From positions 163,084 through 227,083 of the forward strand of contig NZ_JACTOJ010000007.1 of the NCBI RefSeq assembly GCF_032335695.1: 64,000 nt of DNA, in the 5' to 3' direction. Source of the stretch: JACTOJ01 sp032335695 (GTDB taxonomy: Bacteria > Bacillota > Clostridia > Clostridiales > Clostridiaceae). Made by a program: the position numbers and the translations under genes. Positions within the stretch are counted from its first letter, which is position 1. Every line of letters starts with the position of its first letter. A model generated the notes under the pieces. The model ran no database searches, had not been told where the DNA came from, and saw only the letters and a list, made by a program, of their open reading frames with translations. Positions 15,720 to 23,497 of the stretch are shown in pieces.

Positions 15720-18700
15720 TTATAGCTTTTCTTTCTGTATAATGCTATATATAACAGGTACTACTATAAGTGTAAGCATGGTTGAAACAACGAGCCCGCC
15801 TATAACTACAATGCCAAGGCTTTGAGATATAAGAGCGCCTTCTGAAAATCCTAATGCTAAAGGTATAAGAGCAGTTACTGTTGCTATGGCTGTCATAAGT
15901 ATAGGTCTTAATCTTACGCCTCCAGCTTCCATCAATGCTTCTTTTATAGTCATCTTTTCTCTGTTATGATTTACTCTATCCAAAAGCACGATGGCATTGG
16001 TAACAACAATTCCTATAAGCATCAGCATTCCTATAAGCCCAGATACAGATAGCGACTGACCCGTGATTAAAAGTGCTAATAACGCTCCTATAGCTGCAAA
16101 TGGAAGTGAGAATAATATGGCAAAAGGAGTTCTTCCTTCTCCAAAGGTTACTACCATTACCATATATACAAGCCCAATAGCTATAAGCATAGCCATTCCC
16201 ATCTGAGAAAATGCATCTTTTATCTGCTGGTTACTTCCTCCAGAAGTATAAGTCACTCCTTTAGGAAATTGATTTTCTATTTCTTCTACAGCCTTCTTAG
16301 CATTTGAATTTGCTTTACTGGTGTCCTTGGAATTTATATTAGCTGTTACAGAAACGTATTGTTTACCATCTAGTTCAGATACGCTTACAGGTCCGTAGCC
16401 CTGAGAAACCTCTGCTACATCTGAAAGCTTTATTGTTCCTTTCATTCCTGTGATTTCCAAGTTCTTAACACTGTCTATATTGTCAAATTTCTTATCCGCA
16501 TATCCTAGATATACATCTGAGTCTGCACCATTATTGTTAATTGTAGTAACTATACTTGAATTTAAATCGCTTCTTACAGTTGCCGCTACAGCTACAGAAG
16601 TTAATCCATTATCTGCCGCCTTATTGGCATCTACCTTAACCTCTATTTCAGGCTTTTTCTCACTGGCACTGTTTGTAACATTAGTAAGCTCGCTAAGGGT
16701 GTTAAGCTTGCCTGCCACGATACCTGCAGCTTTAGACAAATCCTCTGAATTATCACCGTATAAATCCACTTCTACATTATCAGTCTGACCTGAAAAAGAT
16801 TGAGCGCTTACTTGAAATTTTCCATTTTTGTCTGAAAGTTTATCAGCTTCTATGGTTATTTCATCTGCCACCTTATCATAATTTTTCCCATCCTTTATTA
16901 CAATAGTGAAGCTTGCACCATTGCTTCCTTGAAGTGATAAAGCTCCTTTTGATGAACTGCTTGTATCTCCTACAGAGGTTGCCACAGTTTCTATGTCCCC
17001 TCTTGCCATTAAATATTTTTCAAATTTCATAGCATAATCATTAGTAGCATCTACAGCGGTTCCTGGAGACATAGTTAGCTTACCAGTTAATGTATTGGTT
17101 GCTTCACTAGGTAAAAATTGCACTGGAAGCTTTCTTGCAAGAAAAACTGTTCCTCCTAATATAACTATAGATAATCCAAGCACTATAGCTCTATGATTTA
17201 AAGCAGCTGAAAGAATTTTTCTATATGCGTGAACCATTTTTCCTTCATGCTCTACATGCTTTATTTTCTTTCCTAAAAGCATCTTTTTGCTTAATACTGG
17301 AACCACAACTATGGCTACAGCTAGAGAAGCAAGAATACATATTACTACAGTCAAGGCAAAGGAAGCAAACACCTTTCCTACTATACCTGATATGAAAGCT
17401 AAAGGAAGAAATACACCTACTGTTGTTATAGTTGAAGACATTATAGCCGAACCCACTTCCGCGGATGCTTCTTTTATAAGTTCTTCATCTCCCTGCTCCG
17501 CCTTAGAGAACCTTCGATATATGTTTTCTATTACCACTATGGAATCATCCACTATACGCCCTACAGCTACTGCAATTCCACCCAAAGACATAGTATTTAG
17601 GCTTATGCCAAATTTAGGTAGAAGTATCATGGCTATCATTATAGAGATAGGTATGGATACCACTGCTATGATTGTAGCTCTTATATCTCTTAAGAAGATT
17701 GCTATAACAATTATTGCAAATAAAGCTCCAAGAATTCCTTCTCGTACCATTCCATCTACTGAAGCTTTTATGCTTACAGCGCTATCACTTACAAGACTGA
17801 ACTTAACAGAGGAATCATCCTTACTAAGCTCTTTTATAGCATCCTTAATATCATTAGACACTTGTACAGTATTAGCATCATCTGATTTATAAACATTTAG
17901 TATGACTCCATCTTTAAGATTAGATCTTGTCTTTATCTGATTTTCTGTAGTTGAATTAGTTATCTCTGCTATGTCGCTTAAGAAAATCACCTTCACCTGG
18001 ATCTGTTCACTGCTTGTGCTAGCAGAAGCCCCTGATGAATCGGTACTGGTTTTAGTACTACTGCTTTTTGTAGTGCTATTTGTGTTACTTTTAGGTGTTG
18101 AGGTGCTTTGAGAACTCTGGGCACTGGATTGAAGTTGTTGAAGGCTCTTACCTTTTTCTATCTGATCATTAAGACTCTTGTTGAGAGCGTCCTGAGTCTC
18201 AGTTAATTTTTGCTGAAGCTCTGTAAGTGTTGCTTTAGCCTGTGCCTGCTGCTGTTTTGTAGAAGAAGGATTGCTTAAAATAGCTTGCTGAGAAAGTATA
18301 CCCATTTGTATTTGCTGAGCTGCATTTAAATATGCAATAGCTTGGGTGTTGCTGGAAACCAAGCTTCCTATAGCTCCTTCACCTTCTGCCAGCTGTGACA
18401 TGCCTTGAGACATCTGTCCCATGCCATCTCCAAGTTGGCCTACCGCACTTCCAAGCTGGTTCATGCCCTCACCAAGCTGATTCATACCTTCACCTAGCTT
18501 ATTTAGGCTGTCTCCAACAATAGCCTGCTGATTTATTGGAATAACTATAGGTATTGCTTTAATCTCATCTATGCTGTTTATTTTTTTCTCTGTCCTTATA
18601 GGTAAGGTTTGATTATTCATATCTATCTGCCCCACAGGCATAGATATATTATTTCCTGTAAGCGCGGATTTCACATTATCTAAGGTTAATCCGTTTTCCT

Positions 18701-19274
18701 TTAGCTTATCTGAATTCACCTTAATATATGTGCTATTATCGAAGGTTCCTTGAACACTTATGCTAGATACTCCTGTTATTCCGCTTAATTTAGGATTAAC
18801 CTTGTCGTTTATAAATTTTGTTAATTTCTCCTTGTCTGTACTTCCGTCTATAGCATAGGTCATTATAGGTTTGCTATTAAAGCCTATTCTGCTGGTTACC
18901 GGATTTTGTGCATTATCCGGAAGTGTAACCTTACCTACAGCCTCTGCCACATTTTTTTCAGCTTTATCCATATCCGTATCATAATCAAATTGAGTTACTA
19001 TTATACCAACATTCTCATTGTTGATAGTTTTAACACTGCTTACTCCCTGAATACCAGATATAGCCTTCTGCATAGGCTCCGTAATTTTATCCGATACGTC
19101 CTCCGGAGATGCTCCTGGATAAATGATAGTTGTAGTCATCACTGGTATAGTTATATCCGGCATAGTTTCCATCTTAATATTTTTTGCGGAATATATGCCT
19201 CCTCCTATCAGCATTATAACTACTAAAAAAACTACCAAAGTATTTTTCATAGTAAAGTTCATTAGCTTCTTCAT
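15720..19274 (-). CDS. RND-family efflux transporter (AcrB/SwrC-like) with a long inserted domain
   Basis: 1184 residues, an HAE1-type RND pump with two related halves, twelve expected membrane helices, and the TM4 proton-relay region GGIAVAVGRIVDDSIVVIEN (two adjacent Asp). Residues about 250-425 are an insertion relative to AcrB. It consists of heptad-like GEGMNQL/GSAVGQL repeats, a Gln-rich coiled-coil stretch, and a Ser/Thr-rich segment, placed just before the conserved FLSDIAEI strand. Gram-positive RND proteins such as SwrC work without an outer-membrane channel. No membrane-fusion gene is adjacent. Solo gene with RBS AGGGGG; a palindrome lies upstream at 19344-19359. The substrate is unknown. 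Confidence 0.9.
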   Translation of the reverse strand: MKKLMNFTMKNTLVVFLVVIMLIGGGIYSAKNIKMETMPDITIPVMTTTIIYPGASPEDVSDKITEPMQKAISGIQGVSSVKTINNENVGIIVTQFDYDTDMDKAEKNVAEAVGKVTLPDNAQNPVTSRIGFNSKPIMTYAIDGSTDKEKLTKFINDKVNPKLSGITGVSSISVQGTFDNSTYIKVNSDKLKENGLTLDNVKSALTGNNISMPVGQIDMNNQTLPIRTEKKINSIDEIKAIPIVIPINQQAIVGDSLNKLGEGMNQLGEGMNQLGSAVGQLGDGMGQMSQGMSQLAEGEGAIGSLVSSNTQAIAYLNAAQQIQMGILSQQAILSNPSSTKQQQAQAKATLTELQQKLTETQDALNKSLNDQIEKGKSLQQLQSSAQSSQSTSTPKSNTNSTTKSSSTKTSTDSSGASASTSSEQIQVKVIFLSDIAEITNSTTENQIKTRSNLKDGVILNVYKSDDANTVQVSNDIKDAIKELSKDDSSVKFSLVSDSAVSIKASVDGMVREGILGALFAIIVIAIFLRDIRATIIAVVSIPISIMIAMILLPKFGISLNTMSLGGIAVAVGRIVDDSIVVIENIYRRFSKAEQGDEELIKEASAEVGSAIMSSTITTVGVFLPLAFISGIVGKVFASFALTVVICILASLAVAIVVVPVLSKKMLLGKKIKHVEHEGKMVHAYRKILSAALNHRAIVLGLSIVILGGTVFLARKLPVQFLPSEATNTLTGKLTMSPGTAVDATNDYAMKFEKYLMARGDIETVATSVGDTSSSSKGALSLQGSNGASFTIVIKDGKNYDKVADEITIEADKLSDKNGKFQVSAQSFSGQTDNVEVDLYGDNSEDLSKAAGIVAGKLNTLSELTNVTNSASEKKPEIEVKVDANKAADNGLTSVAVAATVRSDLNSSIVTTINNNGADSDVYLGYADKKFDNIDSVKNLEITGMKGTIKLSDVAEVSQGYGPVSVSELDGKQYVSVTANINSKDTSKANSNAKKAVEEIENQFPKGVTYTSGGSNQQIKDAFSQMGMAMLIAIGLVYMVMVVTFGEGRTPFAILFSLPFAAIGALLALLITGQSLSVSGLIGMLMLIGIVVTNAIVLLDRVNHNREKMTIKEALMEAGGVRLRPILMTAIATVTALIPLALGFSEGALISQSLGIVVIGGLVVSTMLTLIVVPVIYSIIQKEKL

Positions 19275-19343
19275 GAGTTATCCCCCTATCCTTAAGTATA
19301 TTTAGATTCTATAGCATTCTAATTTTTTTATATACAGAAAAAA

Positions 19344-19359
19344 GTAACACTTATGTTAC
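19344..19359. promoter_or_regulatory. Palindrome upstream of the RND gene, candidate operator
   Basis: GTAACA-CTTA-TGTTAC is a perfect 6-bp inverted repeat with a 4-base centre, 70 bp ahead of the RND start. The form suits a TetR- or MarR-type repressor, but no such gene is adjacent. Confidence 0.4.
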
Positions 19360-19398
19360 AAAATTGAAACATACTTTTTTAAATTATATTAAGAAATA

Positions 19399-19427
19399 TA
19401 TACATGCTTAATTGTATAGACTATAAT
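19399..19427 (+). promoter_or_regulatory. Putative promoter of the phosphoglycerate mutase gene
   Basis: TATACA at 19399-19404 and TATAAT at 19422-19427 are 17 bases apart. The -10 is perfect, the -35 matches TTGACA at four of six positions. Confidence 0.45.
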
Positions 19428-19478
19428 TTATTTATTAAGTAAAAAGTAAAAAAATAATATCTAACGAGGTGATTATAA

Positions 19479-20210
19479 ATGGTAAAATTGGTATTGGTTA
19501 GACATGGCCAAAGTATATGGAACTTAGAAAATAGATTTACAGGATGGACAGATGTTGACCTATCCGAAAATGGTCTTAATGAAGCTAGGCAGGCGGGCAT
19601 GATTTTAAAAAAGAATGGTTATACCTTTGATGCTGCCTTTACATCTGTTTTAAGAAGAGCCATAAGAACTCTATGGATTATACTGGACGAGATGGATTTA
19701 ATGTGGATACCTGTAAATAAATCTTGGAGGCTTAACGAAAGACATTATGGAGCCTTGCAGGGATTGAATAAGGCAGAGACAGCTGCCAAATATGGAGAAG
19801 ATCAAGTTAAACTGTGGAGAAGATCAGTAAATGTAAATCCACCAGCTTTGGAAAAAAATGATCCTAGATATGAGATTACAAATCCAAAATACAGAGATCT
19901 TACTGAAGATGAATACCCTCTAACAGAAAACCTTGAAGATACAGAAAAAAGGGTACTTAAATATTGGAAAGAATCCATAGTACCCTTAATCAGTTCAGAT
20001 AAAAAAGTTATTATTTCAGCTCACGGCAATACAATCAGAGCGTTAGTGAAATATCTAGACAATATTCCAAGCGACGGAATTGTAAATTTAAATATACCTA
20101 CTGGAATTCCTTTGGTTTATGAGTTGGATGATGACCTTAAACCAATAAAGCATTATTACTTAGGCATTGATGGAGATCTTCCAGATGGAAGTATACCTAC
20201 AAATATATAA
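19479..20210 (+). CDS. gpmA: 2,3-bisphosphoglycerate-dependent phosphoglycerate mutase
   Basis: 243 residues. The catalytic LVRHGQSIWN (His near residue 9) lies in the first strand. NRFTGWTDVDLSENG, the substrate loop LNERHYGALQGLNK and the second histidine in ISAHGNTIRAL are all present, matching dPGM enzymes that interconvert 3- and 2-phosphoglycerate in glycolysis. Length agrees with the 245-250 residues of GpmA. RBS GAGGTGAT precedes the ATG. Note LWIILDEMDLMWIPV rather than the commoner LWHVLD: the His often found there is Ile. It is convergent with bioY, with only ten bases between stops. Confidence 0.93.
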   Translation: MVKLVLVRHGQSIWNLENRFTGWTDVDLSENGLNEARQAGMILKKNGYTFDAAFTSVLRRAIRTLWIILDEMDLMWIPVNKSWRLNERHYGALQGLNKAETAAKYGEDQVKLWRRSVNVNPPALEKNDPRYEITNPKYRDLTEDEYPLTENLEDTEKRVLKYWKESIVPLISSDKKVIISAHGNTIRALVKYLDNIPSDGIVNLNIPTGIPLVYELDDDLKPIKHYYLGIDGDLPDGSIPTNI

Positions 20211-20220
20211 TAAGCTTTTT

Positions 20221-20769
20221 TTAATATTCCATTTTTCTTAAAATAGGTATAGCTTTTTTGCCAATTAATGCTGCAATAATGCATTTTGATATATCTCCTG
20301 GTATAAATACTATAACTGCAAGCTTAAGCACCTGCAAAATGTTCATGTGAATTTTTGAAACATAATTCAGAATCACATACATGTAGGTGCTTCCTATTAT
20401 GTAGGTAACTATTAGCGCTGCAAAGCAGGCTATGAATATTCTTAAAAAAGAAGGCTTCTTATTCTTAATAAGGCTTCCTATTATGAGCGGTGCTATAATA
20501 AAGCTTATAAGATAACCGAAGGTCGGTGTAAATATATAAGAAAGCCCTCCTCCTGATGTAAATACTGGTATGCCAATAAGTCCTAGAATGACATATACCA
20601 ATTGAGAAGCACTTCCTAAAGCAGGTCCTAACAAAATTCCGGAAAGAGCTATGAATAAGTACTGTAAACTAATTGGAGCAGGACCTATAGGAATTTTAAT
20701 GAAGGCTCCCACTATTGTAAGAGCAGTAAATAGTGCTGCTAATATCATGTCCCTGGTTTTTATTTTCAT
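20221..20769 (-). CDS. bioY: Biotin ECF transporter S component BioY
   Basis: 182 residues with about six membrane helices. The N-terminal region contains IPIGPAPISLQYLF, the BioY segment preceding the biotin pocket, and SGGGLSYIFTPTFGYLISF matches the core BioY signature. It captures biotin and docks with the shared ECF ATPase/T module, which is not encoded here. A BirA-type operator lies directly upstream (20788-20824), so it is repressed when biotin is plentiful. RBS AGGGGG. Confidence 0.94.
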   Translation of the reverse strand: MKIKTRDMILAALFTALTIVGAFIKIPIGPAPISLQYLFIALSGILLGPALGSASQLVYVILGLIGIPVFTSGGGLSYIFTPTFGYLISFIIAPLIIGSLIKNKKPSFLRIFIACFAALIVTYIIGSTYMYVILNYVSKIHMNILQVLKLAVIVFIPGDISKCIIAALIGKKAIPILRKMEY

Positions 20770-20787
20770 AATATATCCCCCTAGCCT

Positions 20788-20824
20788 CTATTGTAAACCA
20801 ATTTTATTTTTAGGTTTACAATAG
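20788..20824 (-). promoter_or_regulatory. BirA operator of bioY
   Basis: CTATTGTAAACC (20788-20799) and GGTTTACAATAG (20813-20824) form a perfect 12-bp inverted repeat separated by 13 AT-rich bases. The half-site TTGTAAACC is the known BirA-recognised pattern in Firmicutes, where biotinoyl-AMP-loaded BirA represses biotin genes. It lies 19 bp before the bioY start. Confidence 0.9.
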
Positions 20825-20854
20825 AGATTTTAGGCTATTTTTTTGCTAATGTCA

Positions 20855-20888
20855 ATAAAAAATGCAAGCTGAACTATCAACTCAGCCT
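20855..20888 (-). terminator. Terminator of the MutS2-like gene
   Basis: On the minus strand AGGCTGA pairs with TCAGCTT (one G-T pair) around a 9-base loop and is followed a few bases later by TTTTTT. Confidence 0.6.
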
Positions 20889-20911
20889 GAATTTATGTTT
20901 ATCCCTCTGTT

Positions 20912-22864
20912 CTAAATTCCTTTCTTGATTACCACTTCTACTCCTTCCTCATGCCTCTTCTCTAAAATATGCTTATTCTTTCTATTTTCCTTTGATTCAA
21001 ACACAATATCAAAATCGTAATCTTCGGGATATAGCTCATCATTTGATATATAAAGCGAAAGTCTCTTTTTATTTATCTTTAGCTTCTTTTTCATCACCAT
21101 TACCCCATATTCTCCTTTAGAATTCTCCATTTCGCAGATTATGCCTGTTCTTTTCATGAAGCTTATATAAACGGAATCCCCTAGCTTAAACTTATCTTTT
21201 TTGTTCTGCTTTTCCATTAAGATATTCTTCTTTTCAGCTTTCTTGAATTTTTCTACCTGCTGCTGATGAAATTCCTGATTTGAAGCAGCAGGCTGAGGCT
21301 TTTCTTCCCACTTATACTTAGAATAATCTTTTTTCTGTTTATAGGTTATTTCATGAGCCTTTTCAATGATTTTGCTATCCATTCCAAGCCTTAAAGCTAT
21401 TAAAAAAGCATTGCTTTCTCCAGCCTTGCCTATATTCAATCTATATAGAGGCTTCAGGGTATTAATATCAAATTCCATGGATCCATTTATAAATCCAGCT
21501 TCATTATTGGCAAATTCCTTTATTTCACTGTAATGAGTGGTAGCAAGTATTATAGCTCCTTTATTATAAAGCTCTTTGAGTATGGATACTGCAAGCCCCA
21601 TACCTTCTCCTGGATCAGTACCTGAACCAATTTCGTCTACAATCACCAAGGTATTTTCGTCGGCTGAGTTCAAAATATTTATTATATTTTTAATATGAGA
21701 AGAAAAAGTGCTTAGATTCTGCTCTATGCTTTGCCCATCTCCTATATCTACCAAAACATCCGCAAATATCGCAAATTCGCTTCCCTTTTCTACTGGCACA
21801 TGAAGTCCTGATTGAGCCATCATGGTTAAGAGCCCCACTGTTTTGAGAGCTACTGTTTTTCCTCCAGTATTAGGACCAGTTATAACTACAGAATTATAAG
21901 CTTCCCCCACCTGAAAATCTAAAGGTACTGCCTTCCCCCCTATTAGCGGGTGCCTGCCTTTTATAATGTTAATATAATTTTTAGTATTTAATTTAACCTC
22001 TCTTCCATCAATACTTTTGCTAAATCTTCCCTTTGCAAATAAAAAATCATAATAAACCATAGCCTGAATGTTTATATTTAATTCTCTCTCACTGCTTTCC
22101 ACCATATTGGTAAGTGTAGATAAAATAACATAAACCTCTTTTTCCTCTTCTATTTTGCATATATTCAATTCATCCTGAGCCTTTTTTACTTCTGCTGGTT
22201 CTACAAATACAGTAGAGCCGCTGCTAGATTTATCATGAACATCGCCTTCAATATTTTTTCTATATTCGCTTTTTATAGGGATAACGTATCTTCCATCTCT
22301 TTGGCTTACTAAGGCATCTTGAATATATGCTTTGTACTTTTCATTCTTTAGCACACTCTCAAGTTTACTTTTAATTCTTTCCTCCAGAATGGCTATCTTT
22401 TTTCTTATCTTAGAAAGCTTTGAACTAGCCTTATCTTCCACTCTTCCATAAGCTATGCATCTTTCAATTTCATCCCTCACTTCTTCCAGCTCATACATGG
22501 ATTTAGCATATTGGCTTATAGTTGGAGCTTCCTCTTCTTTATCTTGCATAAATATTTTTAGCTTTTTGCTTTCCCATAACAGCCTCGCTATGATATCTAA
22601 TTCTTCTGGTGTCAATACTGAGCCCTTGCCTAATTTATGAGTTATATTGCTTACTCCCTTAAGACTGTGTATTGGCACACTGGAGCTTATATTCACTATG
22701 GCTCTGGCTTCGCTGGTTTCATTCATGCAATTTTCTATTACCTTTATATCCACCTGGGGCTGAAGCTTATCTATCATAGCCTTGCCAAGCTCCGATATGG
22801 AGTATCCTTTTAATATTTCCTTTATCCTATCATATTCCAATAGTTCAATAGTCTTATTGTTCAA
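20912..22864 (-). CDS. MutS2-like ATPase lacking the Smr nuclease domain
   Basis: 650 residues from TTG 22864, supported by AAGGAGG eight bases upstream. It has the MutS2 N-terminal core, a long coiled-coil clamp, and a complete MutS ATPase: Walker A GPNTGGKT, then DIGDGQSIEQNLSTFSSH, Walker B LVIVDEIGSGTDP and TTHYSEIK. Full MutS2 is about 780 residues with a C-terminal Smr domain. Here the protein ends after a KOW-like linker region (FKLGDSVYISFMKRTGIICE) with a basic tail, with no frameshift visible. It is therefore a distinct paralogue, perhaps binding branched DNA or stalled ribosomes without cutting. The function is unproven. Confidence 0.87.
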   Translation of the reverse strand: MNNKTIELLEYDRIKEILKGYSISELGKAMIDKLQPQVDIKVIENCMNETSEARAIVNISSSVPIHSLKGVSNITHKLGKGSVLTPEELDIIARLLWESKKLKIFMQDKEEEAPTISQYAKSMYELEEVRDEIERCIAYGRVEDKASSKLSKIRKKIAILEERIKSKLESVLKNEKYKAYIQDALVSQRDGRYVIPIKSEYRKNIEGDVHDKSSSGSTVFVEPAEVKKAQDELNICKIEEEKEVYVILSTLTNMVESSERELNINIQAMVYYDFLFAKGRFSKSIDGREVKLNTKNYINIIKGRHPLIGGKAVPLDFQVGEAYNSVVITGPNTGGKTVALKTVGLLTMMAQSGLHVPVEKGSEFAIFADVLVDIGDGQSIEQNLSTFSSHIKNIINILNSADENTLVIVDEIGSGTDPGEGMGLAVSILKELYNKGAIILATTHYSEIKEFANNEAGFINGSMEFDINTLKPLYRLNIGKAGESNAFLIALRLGMDSKIIEKAHEITYKQKKDYSKYKWEEKPQPAASNQEFHQQQVEKFKKAEKKNILMEKQNKKDKFKLGDSVYISFMKRTGIICEMENSKGEYGVMVMKKKLKINKKRLSLYISNDELYPEDYDFDIVFESKENRKNKHILEKRHEEGVEVVIKKGI

Positions 22865-22924
22865 TTTCTGTTCCTCCTTAAAATTCTTTTAGATTTTGCT
22901 TTAAAATGTATAATTTATTTTTTA

Positions 22925-22974
22925 GGTTCTGTTTTAAATCCGTGTTGATTTCTACACTGATTTAAAACATGGCC
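22925..22974. repeat. Dispersed palindromic repeat, copy A
   Basis: A 50-bp element of two 21-bp arms around an 8-base centre (TGATTTCT). The arms, each containing GTTTTAAATC and GTGT, match each other at 17 of 21 positions. Two further copies are at 23255 and 36184. The outer right end, AACATGGCC, is a variant of AACATAGCC found in the other copies. Confidence 0.8.
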
Positions 22975-22988
22975 ATTTTTAGAAAAAA

Positions 22989-23023
22989 AAGACCATAGAT
23001 AAGTAAAACTCACCTATGGTCTT
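22989..23023. terminator. Hairpin in the gap upstream of the MutS2-like gene
   Basis: AAGACCATAG (22989-22998) pairs with CTATGGTCTT (23014-23023), preceded by a run of eight A. On the minus strand the stem is followed by TTTTTT, so it would end leftward transcripts entering the MutS2 promoter region. Confidence 0.6.
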
Positions 23024-23120
23024 CAAACTCATTAATATTATTAAAATTGAGAATAAAGCTTATAGAATCCAATCAAACTCAGCCAATTGAATTTATTAAA
23101 GCATCATAAACAATTTTAGA

Positions 23121-23150
23121 TAAAAAAATCCCGCGCAGCTGCACGGGATT
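23121..23150 (-). terminator. Rho-independent terminator, orphan
   Basis: AATCCCG and CGGGATT enclose GCAGCTGC, giving a GC-rich stem. Read on the minus strand it is followed by TTTTTTTA. It is the best terminator signal in this 633-bp gap and has no protein gene ahead of it. Confidence 0.8.
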
Positions 23151-23254
23151 ATATCATCAATGAAAAGTAAAGCCTATCCGTGTTCCTACCTAAGTTATAA
23201 GTCAATAAAATTCCGCAAGAAACAAACCTACATAACCGTAAGTTTTTAATTTTA

Positions 23255-23304
23255 AGTTCTGTTTTAAATCAGTGTTGATTTTTACATTGATTCAAAGCAT
23301 AGCC
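23255..23304. repeat. Dispersed palindromic repeat, copy B
   Basis: Same design as copy A: left arm AGTTCTGTTTTAAATCAGTG plus T, 8-base centre TGATTTTT, right arm ending AAAGCATAGCC. It lies 330 bp from copy A in the same orientation, so the two bracket the orphan terminator region. Confidence 0.8.
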
Positions 23305-23389
23305 AATTTTAAAGACTCAATTATTAAATTACTTAGTTAAGAACGACCCTACTCATAAAATTTTTCTCCTTTTTAAATGTTAAAAACAT

Positions 23390-23404
23390 TTTGTAAATTA
23401 CAAA
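23390..23404. promoter_or_regulatory. Palindrome at the predicted start site of the minus-strand transcript
   Basis: TTTGTAA-A-TTACAAA is a perfect inverted repeat placed over the predicted +1 of the candidate transcript and 95 bp ahead of the pectinase gene, so it could be an operator for either direction. Confidence 0.35.
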
Positions 23405-23497
23405 TTTATTATAGCACGCTTTTAAAAAAATAAAAACTGTATTTCTCACTTTTATCGTATTTCTTATAGAGATTATATTACGAATTGGAGGAAACTT

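Larger units (their letters stand above)
23121..23401 (-). ncRNA. Candidate small transcript with a micro-ORF and its own terminator
   Basis: An extended -10 (TGCTATAAT, 23408-23416) on the minus strand predicts a start near 23401. Next come a 15-bp palindrome at the start site, an RBS (AAAAAGGAG) with a 7-codon ORF (MSRVVLN, 23333-23356), the palindromic repeat copy B, about 100 bases without coding potential, and a good terminator at 23127-23150 followed by seven T. No gene on this strand lies nearby that would need that terminator. The -35 is poor. The unit could be a small RNA, a peptide gene or a decayed gene. Confidence 0.4.

Noticed and set aside
17287..17892. 201-residue open frame opposite the RND gene
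   Set aside because: It is the antisense shadow of a conserved transporter gene, lacks an RBS and has low-complexity composition.
20770..20911. Riboswitch upstream of bioY
   Set aside because: The region is explained by a BirA operator and the neighbouring terminator; no other conserved RNA motif is visible.
22925..23304. CRISPR array from the two repeated palindromes
   Set aside because: Only two copies 330 bp apart with a palindromic internal structure, no regular spacers and no cas genes.
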